From: Firmicutes bacterium TM09-10
Lineage (GTDB): Bacteria > Bacillota > Clostridia > Lachnospirales > Lachnospiraceae
NCBI GenBank assembly: GCA_003481005.1
Contig: QUKC01000003.1
Coordinates: 1 to 64,000, forward strand
Reading direction: 5' to 3'
Length of the DNA stretch: 64,000 bases
Part shown: one piece after another, positions 51,892 through 59,931 of the stretch
How the letters are laid out: each line of letters opens with the position of its first letter
Numbering within the stretch: the stretch's first letter is position 1
Notes under the pieces: model-generated
Databases searched by the model: none
Told to the model about the DNA's origin: nothing
The model's input: only the letters and a program-made list of their open reading frames with translations
Translations under genes and position numbers: made by a program

Positions 51892-52150
51892 GGTTATCCC
51901 TTTTAGTCAGGTAGAAATGATGAACCGACAGCTACAGCATGGGCATACAAAGCCATTTGGCCAGCATTTCTTCGCAAGATATTCATAGCATGCTTTTTCG
52001 CTGCTGAATTTTGCTATAAATGTTGCAAGAGTCTGTTTGGTTTTGAGTGGCATCTTGTAATCCCTCCGTTGTTACGGTCTACGATTACATTCTACCACTT
52101 TAAGAGTCCCATTGTCCGGCCTTTAACCAATCTGCCTTAAAGGGATAACC
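51892..52150. mobile_element. MITE-like element from an IS1595-type insertion sequence
   Basis: GGTTATCCCTTTT (51892-51904) and AAAGGGATAACC (52139-52150) are inverted repeats at the two ends of a 259-base unit. Inside lies only the N-terminal piece of an IS1595-family transposase (next entry). The unit sits directly upstream of the broken diguanylate cyclase, close to its presumed start. No equal flanking duplication was found. Confidence 0.65.
51907..52053 (-). pseudogene. N-terminal piece of an IS1595-family transposase
   Basis: Forty-eight codons from ATG 52051-52053 to TGA 51907-51909. CYEYLAKKCWPNGFVCPCC matches the zinc-ribbon start of IS1595/ISXO2-like transposases (AC-x-YL...WP-GFxCPxC). 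The catalytic domain is absent, so this is a deletion product carried within the inverted repeats. Confidence 0.7.
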
Positions 52151-52221
52151 ACATTTAAAATTAGTATTGATACTATTATTGTTACAATTAAAGTTATACA
52201 ACAACTTAACAAATTGATAAT

Positions 52222-52419
52222 TTATTTATCATCTGTATTTGTTTTATTGTTTTCCTTTTTCTTATGAGTCGAACCTAAGCAAAGAAATGAGGAACCAAGA
52301 CATAACCATACTATAGCCATAGAATTATCATTTCCACTCATAAAGCCAATCGCTGAGGCTATAAAAAACAGAACTGATACAACATAAAATAAGATTGATT
52401 TGTTTATTCCTTTTTTCAT
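52222..52419 (-). CDS. Small membrane protein of unknown function
   Basis: Sixty-five residues with two hydrophobic segments (SILFYVVSVLFFIASAIGF and MAIVWLCLGSSFLCLGS, cores only) and a charged Lys/Asn tail. A GGAGGAG ribosome site lies 9 bases ahead of the ATG, so expression is likely. I do not recognise the family. A structured element sits about 75 bases upstream (52493-52569), between which a further short hairpin (52456-52484 region) occurs. Confidence 0.6.
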   Translation of the reverse strand: MKKGINKSILFYVVSVLFFIASAIGFMSGNDNSMAIVWLCLGSSFLCLGSTHKKKENNKTNTDDK

Positions 52420-52492
52420 AAATAAGAATCTCCTCCAAATACCGATTCATAATGTAAGAGTAAGGTCTATCCGGCCTTGCTCTTTTCTTTTA

Positions 52493-52569
52493 AAATGGAG
52501 ATATGGTCTGACGAAATTTCCGATTGGGACATCACGCCCGCAGACAAATGTGTCAGCCAGCCTCCATTT
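52493..52569 (-). other. Nested inverted repeat, possible structured leader RNA
   Basis: An 8-bp stem (52493-52500 with 52562-52569) encloses a second stem of 8 bp with one bulged base (52504-52512 with 52552-52559), together enclosing about 39 bases. It lies in the presumed 5' leader of the small membrane protein gene. I cannot match it to a known riboswitch. It could also be a mobile-element trace. Confidence 0.4.
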
Positions 52570-52736
52570 ATATCGCTGTTCTTAACTTCCTATTTTACCA
52601 GATATCACCTACAGATTCCATAGCTTCATAGCTCAAAATAGTTTATTCACAAACCATTTAGCTATCCGCATCTGTCACAGTTCTTTTATGATGTGCCGTC
52701 TGACCTTTGATGTATAATCTATCAGCGTGGTTGCCC

Positions 52737-53309
52737 TCACATGAACCGATCTACCATTTGACGGATCGCATAAACATCTTCGTCTGTTGCGCCTTTGGCT
52801 AACTGTACATCAATAATTGTATATTTTGATTCACCAGTAATTTCTTCAAACGTATCCTTTGAACAGATAATAGTTCCAACACCGGCAGCACTGTAAAACG
52901 GACAGTCGGACAACTTTCCTAGGATTTTAATTTTTTTACTTTGTCCGTTTATATTCAGTGATACAGTATCGCCTATTTGTATTGTGCTTTGCGAAGCATA
53001 AACGATTAAACCTGTTCCCACATCAGTTTGCACAGATTCAAGAGAACCCTCTAACAAATAGTCCTCTGCCCAATCAAATTGATACGGCTCATAAGAGATT
53101 AAATCCATCTTTTTTTCAACGCCGTTTGTGACAGACGGAACCTCGTATGCAAACTTTCTTCCATACGCTAAATCCACAACAGGGTTTTCCTTTAGATTAT
53201 CAAGTAATGCTTTGTCAATAGCACAGGAGTTATCAGGACTTATGATGGATATATCTGCTGTCCATGGTTGAAGTGGTGTTAAGGTATGCTGCATAAACTC
53301 AACTGTCAC
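52737..53309 (-). pseudogene. FtsX/MacB-type ABC permease fragment (extracellular core domain)
   Basis: A 190-residue open frame fits the periplasmic/extracellular core of an FtsX-like lipoprotein or antimicrobial-peptide exporter permease (ISPDNSCAIDKALLDNL, GKLSDCPFY, VYAIRQMVDRF). The N-terminal helix and the three membrane helices that should follow are missing on both sides. The frame ends in TGA immediately after VDRFM. No companion ATPase gene is adjacent. It is a remnant of a larger gene. Confidence 0.65.
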
Positions 53310-53816
53310 AGAGAATGATACACGGATATGGATAAAGCCTGCCAGGTATCATGCTGATACAGCACCCGGCAGTGCTTTCTGAAAATATTGTTTCTCTGTA
53401 CTTTTTCTTATTACCCCAGAGATGTAGGATTTCTCACAGACGGCAGTGTGCTTCACTGCTCCATTGGAATTTAACCATCCAGCCTTCCTTATGGCCGGAC
53501 CGCGAATTACGGAAGTATCATTGTCCCTGCCTGGCTTTAACCCCGCCGCCGGTTGCAATCCGGCATTTGCTTCTGCGAAACCGCTATCGCCCCGATGGGC
53601 TTCATGGCGTGCAGTCGAAGGCTCGACCAAACAGGAATGTACCTGAAGAATGAGTATTCAGTTTTCAAGGGACATCCGGACTCTCGTCCTTACAAAGTAA
53701 GTTTAACAAGAATCCTCCTATTTCGCGTTGGTCTCGTAGGCGCACTTTGGTTGTCCTTGCAGGACTACCTACGGTTCGTTTTGACTTTTCAGTGTTCTAT
53801 ACAACCAGCTTAGGGC
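53310..53816. other. Unassigned 500-base region without an intact gene
   Basis: No coding frame here is convincing. The minus strand contains a 93-codon frame (53349-53630) with no known motif. The text CTTGAAAACTGAATA on the minus strand near 53,655-53,669 is like that seen close to rRNA operons, but no rRNA is present. The stretch has many short inverted repeats and a G+C bias different from both sides, so it is probably leftover of a mobile element. Confidence 0.35.
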
Positions 53817-53847
53817 AAAAAAATACCCCGTTGGTTTCCCAACGAGG
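53817..53847 (-). terminator. Intrinsic terminator after the TOPRIM gene
   Basis: On the minus strand, CCTCGTTGG and CCAACGGGG enclose a GAAA loop and are followed by TATTTTTTT. It lies 10 bases past the stop of the 53857-54366 gene. Confidence 0.8.
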
Positions 53848-53856
53848 CATCAAAGA

Positions 53857-54366
53857 TTATAATGTTTTAATTTGAAAACTATTATTCTCCACAAAATTAA
53901 ATGCTTCAGGCGTTTTTGCCATCCACAAACGTGCATAATCCAGCTTATGACGCTCAAGCATGGAACGACAATCTTTTGTTTTCATCTTACAAAAGTCCGT
54001 CTTGAAATTTTTAACGCTTCCACTTTTGGTCAGTTCCATCGCAGTTCGCACATCTGTACACCGAACTAACTCATCCTCCAAATTCAGAACTTGTGGAAGA
54101 AAAATGATTTTCAGCTTTCCGCAATACCGGGTGAGAAGTTCCAAGTTCTTTTTTAGGTTTGATGTCTGTGGTACATCGGTATCAAATACCAAAACGACAG
54201 TCGTTCCCGCCTGAATAGACAACATCTGTGACTTGGGAATCAAATTCTGCACCACATTGAAGACCTTTATCTTCCCTGGAATCAATCTTTCCGGTGCTTC
54301 TTTTAAAGCCGCGATCAGTTGTTGTTCACAGGGGCCCTCTACATAATAGATGCACTTATTGTTCAT
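53857..54366 (-). CDS. TOPRIM-like partner protein of an AAA ATPase (RloB/AbiLii-like)
   Basis: A 169-residue protein. YYVEGPCEQQL supplies the TOPRIM glutamate and LVFDTDVP the D-x-D pair, so the fold and metal site look complete. The start at 54366 is chosen because its ATG lies in the last codons of the ATPase gene (11-base overlap); a start further upstream would lie inside that gene. Pairs of ABC-like ATPase and TOPRIM protein are known in AbiL, Rlo and PARIS-type defence. The nuclease activity is inferred. Confidence 0.7.
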   Translation of the reverse strand: MNNKCIYYVEGPCEQQLIAALKEAPERLIPGKIKVFNVVQNLIPKSQMLSIQAGTTVVLVFDTDVPQTSNLKKNLELLTRYCGKLKIIFLPQVLNLEDELVRCTDVRTAMELTKSGSVKNFKTDFCKMKTKDCRSMLERHKLDYARLWMAKTPEAFNFVENNSFQIKTL

Positions 54367-55459
54367 CTTCCCACCCCATTTCCAACTCGTCCAAAAGCGA
54401 ATCCTGCGGAAGCGAGGCAAACACGTCATTCTCAACCGCACAGCGTAAAGAGTCTGTATTTCGTTTCAGTACATCCGATGCAGAAACAGCAGAAACCTGA
54501 TATATGCCTTCCTCCAGATGCTTACGCAAAAACACATAGCTATGCTTCGGCAGGTTCAAATCCAGCATATCTGTATTATGCGTTGTAAAAATCAACTGTT
54601 CATCGTCTCCGATACGATCCAGCATAATACCGAAAATCCGTTTTTCTATATCGCTCTGAATATAAGAAAAATGTTCATCACAATAATAGAAACTGCTCTC
54701 TTTTGTCGCCATTGCAGCAAGGAACATTGCGACATCAATTCCTTCTGCTGTACCACTGGACAGTATCTCCCGATTCAGCAGTTTACCTTCCTGTATGATG
54801 ATTTCCATTCCACCGCGCCGAATAATAAAGGTATCCTTTAAATCTCTTGATAAACTAACGTCCTGTAATGTAGGATCAAGCGTTCCGATAACAGCACGCA
54901 GCGTCTTCAACAAGATGCTTTTATTCGCACCTGTAAGTTTCAAAGATTTTTCTATTTCAGGATATGCAAAACGATATCGAACAGCACCTATCAGCTTCTT
55001 AAGTGCTGCAGTAGTTCTGGTTGCCTCTATCGTTTGATCTTTCAGTTTTCTTACACATTTTTCATACGAATCCATCGTATCAATGTCTGCGGTCTGATAC
55101 TGAATGTCAATCTCCTGATTAGATGCATCAATCTGAGCTGACAACCGCTGCAGGCGATAATCACCATTCACAAAATCAATACTGAAGTATCCTTTATCGC
55201 CTGCAACCATCTCATACAGCGGTGTTGGATTTCCATCAGTCATATATCCAAAAATACGAAGCAAAGCCTTTCCAAGGCTGGTCTTTCCGGTAGCATTTGC
55301 ACCCATAAGAATTACAGCCTTCTTATAGCGAAATCGCTCTCTTCCTTTCAGATGTTCCTGATCGATAATCGAATTGACAATCTTTTTTGGATAACTGAAA
55401 TTGATATGAAAATCATTAAATCCATAAATTTCCTTTAACTCAAGGTCTAAAACGATCAT
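54356..55459 (-). CDS. AAA_15/AAA_21-type ATPase of a candidate defence pair
   Basis: A 367-residue ABC-like ATPase without membrane segments. Walker A is GANATGKTSL, the signature LSSGTAEG, Walker B FYYCDEHF and the H-loop FTTHNTDML, all intact. It overlaps the TOPRIM gene by 11 bases. The last 67 residues are nearly copied in the remnant at 24298-24500, so a second copy of the system once existed 30 kb away. Abortive-infection or retaliation against phage is the most likely role. Confidence 0.78.
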   Translation of the reverse strand: MIVLDLELKEIYGFNDFHINFSYPKKIVNSIIDQEHLKGRERFRYKKAVILMGANATGKTSLGKALLRIFGYMTDGNPTPLYEMVAGDKGYFSIDFVNGDYRLQRLSAQIDASNQEIDIQYQTADIDTMDSYEKCVRKLKDQTIEATRTTAALKKLIGAVRYRFAYPEIEKSLKLTGANKSILLKTLRAVIGTLDPTLQDVSLSRDLKDTFIIRRGGMEIIIQEGKLLNREILSSGTAEGIDVAMFLAAMATKESSFYYCDEHFSYIQSDIEKRIFGIMLDRIGDDEQLIFTTHNTDMLDLNLPKHSYVFLRKHLEEGIYQVSAVSASDVLKRNTDSLRCAVENDVFASLPQDSLLDELEMGWEDEQ

Positions 55460-55731
55460 GTCAGGGCCTCCATTTCATTATTTCGTCTTGTACGAACCAA
55501 TGATATCATATTTAAAGGAGCATTTCAAGGACAATAGTCCACATATCCAAGCAATATTTACATTCATGCAGTATATTGTTCCTCATACTGTTAGTTCTAA
55601 CTCCATTCTGCTGCCTCCTTAATTGATCGATCCCACACACAGTTTTGAATCTTTGTATTCACCTTATTGCCCACGGCAATGAGGGTGCTCAAATCACTCA
55701 TGCTCACTCTATCATGGGTACAGCCAATGAT

Positions 55732-55838
55732 AAGTCCTATGACGCAACCCATGATAACTTAGAGGATGACACCCATCAAGATATCCACCAAGTTAGCCAC
55801 CAAGATTCTACGCCATCAGCAGTTATATTGCGCCTAAT
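55732..55838. repeat. Dispersed repeat S1, copy 2
   Basis: Same 107-108 bases as at 24190-24297 (a few changes). Here it is 270 bases beyond the start side of the ATPase gene, whereas at 24 kb it is joined to the ATPase 3' end. The coding scrap reads SYDATHDNLEDDTHQDIHQ. Confidence 0.7.
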
Positions 55839-55843
55839 GCTTT

Positions 55844-56134
55844 TTAGATTTTCTTCGCAATCGTAGATAGCTCCGAAATAATGCTCAGAAGATCATTTTT
55901 GACTTCCTCTTTACGTGCCTCACTGCCCATCAGAAGATAATCCGTGCTGACATGGAGGATGCAGGACAGTTCAATCAGCAAATCAATGGAGCAGCCGCGT
56001 TCTCCATTCTCCATGCGTCTGACATGCTGCTTGCTTGCCAGTCCCAGGCGAACTGCCAGTTCCTCCTGCGTAATGCCACTGGAAGTGCGAACATCGTGAA
56101 GTCTCTTGCCAAACTCTTTTGCGTCAAAATACAT
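55844..56134 (-). CDS. XRE-family helix-turn-helix regulator
   Basis: A 96-residue regulator: GITQEELAVRLGLASKQHVRRMENGER gives the helix-turn-helix (core TQEELAVRLGLASKQHV), followed by a short helix. The start at 56134 has AAGGAGAAAC; a longer frame runs upstream without support. It lies near the ImmA/IrrE gene, a common pairing in which the protease cleaves an XRE repressor. About 220 bases separate it from the zinc-ribbon gene. Confidence 0.82.
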   Translation of the reverse strand: MYFDAKEFGKRLHDVRTSSGITQEELAVRLGLASKQHVRRMENGERGCSIDLLIELSCILHVSTDYLLMGSEARKEEVKNDLLSIISELSTIAKKI

Positions 56135-56352
56135 ACGTTTCTCCTTCCGCACAGCCGGTACAGAACCGGACCGACGGAAGGTCAAAAAAGGAGCCGCATG
56201 ACGGTGAAGAAAAAATCCTGTGCCGATAAAACAGAACATGGGTATTCCATAATTCTGTCTCATGCGGCATTCGGAAGACTTCGCCTATCAGCGGCTCCAC
56301 AGCACAGCTATGACTTATAAAATTGTGTTAATAGGGTCTATTTATTGTCATC

Positions 56353-56574
56353 TCAACCATTCAAAGACGAATAGTAGAGCTGCAATCTCCGTAATCTTCT
56401 CATCTCCAAAACATTGAAGACGGTCTCGCGTCCGCAGGCCTTACATTTGGTCTGCACATGTCCTCTGATATCCGCAAAGACGATGATTGAATTGTGTCGG
56501 CAATAAGGGCACCTGACAGTCCTGGGCTTTTGCGAAGCGATTGCATCCTTTGCCCGGATGATTTTAATCTGCAT
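56353..56574 (-). CDS. Small zinc-ribbon protein
   Basis: Seventy-three residues with VRCPYCRHN and TKCKACGRE, two C-x-x-C knuckles 25 residues apart. The ATG overlaps the end of the ImmA-like gene by 11 bases, so it is translated with it. Function unknown; nucleic-acid binding is typical for such ribbons. It ends about 220 bases before the XRE gene. Confidence 0.65.
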   Translation of the reverse strand: MQIKIIRAKDAIASQKPRTVRCPYCRHNSIIVFADIRGHVQTKCKACGRETVFNVLEMRRLRRLQLYYSSLNG

Positions 56575-57064
56575 TTCCGCAGATGGTTCCGATACTCTGA
56601 TCTTCCTGCGTTCTCAGGACGCGGGAACCATTTTCCCGAACTTCCGGTCTCTTATGGCAGGCTACCTTTCGGTCATCGGCATTCAGCTGAAACAGTATCT
56701 GGTGGGCACACTCATGTGCCAGCGTAAACCTGCGTTTTCCGCAGAGTTTCCGAATATTCCCCGGTTCAATGAAGCTCTTGTCCAGAACCACATCATTGGT
56801 TTTCAGAAAGATGCTCCTCTGACTTCCGTCTACTTCTATCTGATATTCTGTATCCACATACGCGGTCAGACTATAGATGCTTCCGTCCGAGGACAGCTTT
56901 TGAAATGACACCTTCAGGTTCAGATAATGGGATGCAAACTGGTCAATAGGTGTCGGAAGCGCAAATCTTTCCGGATCATCTGCGTCGCTGCAGAAAAAGG
57001 ACTTTTGAAAATCTTTTATCACTGCAACAGCGATTTCTTCTATGTTTTTCTGCGAAAGAATCAT
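56564..57064 (-). CDS. ImmA/IrrE-family metallopeptidase, probably shortened
   Basis: A 166-residue protein with the zinc-binding HECAH motif (LAHECAHQILFQL). The family continues with a W-x-x-WQAN-x-L region, which is replaced here by an unrelated short tail, so the C-terminus may be damaged. The start at 57064 overlaps the stop of the small upstream gene (ATGA). ImmA/IrrE proteins cleave repressors of mobile elements or stress genes; the XRE product downstream is the possible target. Confidence 0.7.
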   Translation of the reverse strand: MILSQKNIEEIAVAVIKDFQKSFFCSDADDPERFALPTPIDQFASHYLNLKVSFQKLSSDGSIYSLTAYVDTEYQIEVDGSQRSIFLKTNDVVLDKSFIEPGNIRKLCGKRRFTLAHECAHQILFQLNADDRKVACHKRPEVRENGSRVLRTQEDQSIGTICGNAD

Positions 57065-57300
57065 AGGCACTGCTCCTTTGCCTCAACGAACCATTTTTCA
57101 TCTTCGTTGTACAGAAAGCTCTCATGCCCACCGATCATGACCGTGTAACGAATTCCGCAACCACCTACCTTCGTGGAAGCAGCCCGGCACTTATGCTTCA
57201 ATCGGTCGATCTCATACACCGTCCGTCAATCCATCGAATCAGGCGCGGTCGGATATTTTCCTCGGCATCCACATCCAAATTCACAGGTACATATAGGATT
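57061..57300 (-). pseudogene. Small conserved protein with a frameshift, upstream of the ImmA-like gene
   Basis: VPVNLDVDAEENIRPRLIRW is read in one frame and, from about 57,222 on, TVYEIDRLKHKC, RYTVMIGG and NEDEKWFVEAKEQCL in another. Joined, they match a small protein often encoded next to DNA repair or mobile genes in Clostridia. One missing G in GGACGGTGT would explain the shift. The downstream half ends with a stop that overlaps the ImmA start, so the original operon order is preserved. Confidence 0.55.
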
Positions 57301-57440
57301 CGGCAAGGAAGAGGAACAGTGTCCTTTTGCGATGCCGCTTCCGAAAGATTGCAACTTCACTTCTTAACGAAGAATTTAAGTTAAATCTGTTAAACTGTTA
57401 TAGTCCCATCAAAAATACAAACAGGAGAAAAATTGACCGT

Positions 57441-58229
57441 ATGATGAAAAAAAGATATTTCGCTATTCCCATTCTTGCAATCGCACTGCATTTTTTGCTG
57501 TCCAATCTGTTGTATTTCCTTGTGGAAAGGCTCGTTTTGGATGTTTTTCATATCCCCCCGCAGCAATTTATGAAACACTCCTATTGGGGCGAGATTTTGA
57601 TCTACGCTGTTCTTATCCTCGTATTCTTCACGCTCTATAAACTGCTTTGGAGGAAAGAGATCAGTGAACCGCGCACAGCGACAAATTTCAAAGATGTGCT
57701 TGGCAGTCTGGTCGTGGGATTTGGCATTTGCGGAATCTCCGGTCTTTGGATCATGCTGGCAGAACAGCTTCCCTCACTTCAAAAAAGCGTTGAGGCAATG
57801 AACGCCGGTGCTGAAAATATTGCCGCCGGAAATGCATTTGGAACATTTATGATTGCGGTGATTGCTGCACCTGTTGTAGAAGAAATTCTATTCCGCGGCA
57901 TTGTGCTTCGCTCCATACGGAAATTCTCCCCCGTTTGGGCCTCGATTCTAATATCATCTGTACTCTTCGGCGTTTATCACCTGAATATCGTGCAGGCTGC
58001 CTATGCCACCCTTATGGGCATTGCCGCAGGAATCCTTTACGAGAAGAAAAGGAACCTGCTGTTTCCCATCCTAGTGCATTTCGCAAACAACCTTATTACT
58101 ATGCTGCAGGGCTTTGCACCATCCGAAGTGAATGAACTGATCAGCATTTTTATTCTGATCATGATCGCTCCGGCAGGGTATATCGTCTGCCGCTCACTCC
58201 GACAGGACAAAAGAGCAGATAGTATGTAA
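57441..58229 (+). CDS. CPBP-family intramembrane metalloprotease (CaaX/bacteriocin-immunity type)
   Basis: A 262-residue membrane protein with about eight hydrophobic segments. VVEEILFRG is the first catalytic motif, FGVYHLN the second and VHFANN the third, so the active site is complete. The start at 57441 is chosen for the AGGAGA ahead of MMKKRYF; a longer frame runs upstream without support. Members process prenylated or secreted peptides or protect against bacteriocins. It is one of few plus-strand genes and stands alone. Confidence 0.85.
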   Translation: MMKKRYFAIPILAIALHFLLSNLLYFLVERLVLDVFHIPPQQFMKHSYWGEILIYAVLILVFFTLYKLLWRKEISEPRTATNFKDVLGSLVVGFGICGISGLWIMLAEQLPSLQKSVEAMNAGAENIAAGNAFGTFMIAVIAAPVVEEILFRGIVLRSIRKFSPVWASILISSVLFGVYHLNIVQAAYATLMGIAAGILYEKKRNLLFPILVHFANNLITMLQGFAPSEVNELISIFILIMIAPAGYIVCRSLRQDKRADSM

Positions 58230-58261
58230 GGGGTTTATACAATGTATAAAGCATACGGAAA

Positions 58262-58734
58262 CGCCGCATTTTTCCACGGTGAGTTATAATTTCCGTCATC
58301 GGTTTACCGCAGAAACCGTGGACCAGGTCTTTGCGTGGATACTGGAAGAGGTGGCGGAAGCGGGATATCTGTCCTCCAAGGCGGTTTTCATAGACGGGAC
58401 CCACATCAAGGCCAACGCCAACACGAAAAAGCGAGTAAAGGCCGCGATCCCAGCGGCCTCGAAGCACTACGCGAAGGAACTGATGGAGGAAGTCAACGCA
58501 GACCGGGAAGCCCGAGGGAAGAAGCCTTTTGAAGACGACGATGAGCCTCCAAAGCCACCAAAAAATGACAGCGATGAAGTCCTTCGCTACATCTATGAAT
58601 ATGGATACACCGCCGAGCAGATTGCCAGTGCGATGTCCACCGACATCAACCTGGTTGCGCTGAAGGTCGCGCACCTGGCAACACTTGGCTATAATCTGCA
58701 CGCACTGGAACATAAGAGCAACTTTTTGAAATAA
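58262..58734 (+). pseudogene. IS1182-type transposase fragment fused to an unrelated tail
   Basis: HFSTVSYNFRHRFT and FIDGTHIKANANTKK mark the N-terminal and middle part of an IS1182 transposase. After PPKPPKN the frame changes character and reads EVLRYIYEYGYTAEQIASAM, a helix-turn-helix-like sequence that does not belong to IS1182, and stops at SNFLK. The catalytic end is missing. The junction near 58,562 keeps the frame, so a deletion has made a hybrid frame by chance or selection. Confidence 0.65.
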
Positions 58735-58743
58735 CGTACCTTC

Positions 58744-58770
58744 GAGGAGCCTGTATTGGCTCCTCTTTTT
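58744..58770 (+). terminator. Intrinsic terminator after the IS1182 fragment
   Basis: GAGGAGCC (58744-58751) pairs with GGCTCCTC (58758-58765), followed by TTTTT. Confidence 0.8.
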
Positions 58771-58833
58771 GTTGCAAATTGTGCAGGCGGCGCCTGCATA
58801 ATTATCATCCTAACATCTGTATGTGGTAAAGCT

Positions 58834-59079
58834 TCACTTTTTCCTCGAACGGCAGTCCCGGATCTGTTTGTTGTAAAATAAAAATGTAGTTGCAAAAAGG
58901 ACTTGCAAAAAGCAATCTTTCTTTGACATCAAGACTACCGTCTCAACGGTATTACCAGATTCCCACAAAAGCTTCCTTACCTCTTTTCCATCACGATATA
59001 TCGGAAAGTTAAACTCAATAGACTTTAGCGGCATTTCCGATTCACCATGCGGATAAATTTGGATTTCCTTTATAATATA
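58834..59079 (-). pseudogene. Short unrecognised coding fragment
   Basis: The minus-strand frame reads KEIQIYPHGESEMPLKSIEF and FPIYRDGKEVRKLLW, then VETVVLMSKKD, with the look of a real protein, but has neither a supported start nor a natural end. The last part resembles HVETVVLxSKK tails of rRNA methyltransferases. It is probably a scrap of one or two genes at the boundary of the second ABC-methyltransferase locus. Confidence 0.35.
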
Positions 59080-59101
59080 GGTTATTTTGTGTTAAAAAAT
59101 C

Positions 59102-59908
59102 TTAGGTTTTTAAACAAATCATCTTTACCATCTTGAATTGATCAGAAACTGCCATACTGACCTTTGTGGACAGCTTTAAACTGTTTTTAGGGATGTAACG
59201 ATAGTATGGTTCCTCCGTAATCACTTTCACATTACCCCCGATTTTTGCTGCCAGTTCTTCCGCGGAATCCACATAAAAGAACATCTGTGCATCGGCATGA
59301 CCGACCTGTTTCATATATTTTTTCTTCATCATGGTCATGCCTCTTTTGTTCACCGTATCAAAAACAACTTCCATATTTCCAAATTGCCCAATCATACGTA
59401 AAAGGGCAATGACCTTATGTTCCTCAAAATAATGAAATAATCCGCCTGCAGTAACGAGAACAGGAGCATCAAGTACATCATTGCGAACTTTTTTGATCCA
59501 ATCCTTTGCAAAGGCATCCCCGGAAATATATAATTCCCTCTCTGGTTCGGGAAGAAGATCCCGCCGGTATTCGATCACATGCGGCAGATCCACGGCATAC
59601 CAGTGTGCCTTTCCGTTATCACATCGGTGATAGGTTGTCTCCAGACCACAGCCCAGCTGGACAATCACACCGTCCGGTTTGCGTTCCAGAAAAAACCGAA
59701 TAATCCGATCCATATTAGCAGACCGGGAAGCAGAGGCCAAAAGGGTATACTGGTTCTGCATATTCTGTTCAATCAAGTCTAACGGCAGCCTATTTTTCAA
59801 TTCCAATGCCTTTTTATCATATAAAATTTGCGGGCAATGCTCAGCAGCATAAATTCTTCCCAGCATAGGGACAAACAGGGTATCCTCCACGACTCCTAAC
59901 TTAGACAT
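59102..59908 (-). CDS. SAM-dependent methyltransferase, LCM/PPM family
   Basis: A 268-residue relative of the 31655-32506 product. VIVQLGCGLETTYHRC is motif I with the same G-C-G-L core; YAVDLPHVIEYRRDLLP and VTAGGLFHYF follow in the same positions. The start at 59908 has AGGAGGTTTGGCT before it; the frame extends 24 bases further. It follows the split methyltransferase gene by about 24 bases and is the last gene of the second locus. Confidence 0.85.
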   Translation of the reverse strand: MSKLGVVEDTLFVPMLGRIYAAEHCPQILYDKKALELKNRLPLDLIEQNMQNQYTLLASASRSANMDRIIRFFLERKPDGVIVQLGCGLETTYHRCDNGKAHWYAVDLPHVIEYRRDLLPEPERELYISGDAFAKDWIKKVRNDVLDAPVLVTAGGLFHYFEEHKVIALLRMIGQFGNMEVVFDTVNKRGMTMMKKKYMKQVGHADAQMFFYVDSAEELAAKIGGNVKVITEEPYYRYIPKNSLKLSTKVSMAVSDQFKMVKMICLKT

Positions 59909-59931
59909 AGCCAAACCTCCTGTTTTATACA

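Noticed and set aside
53349..53630. 93-codon minus-strand frame
   Set aside because: No recognisable domain or supported start; composition fits a non-coding or rearranged segment.
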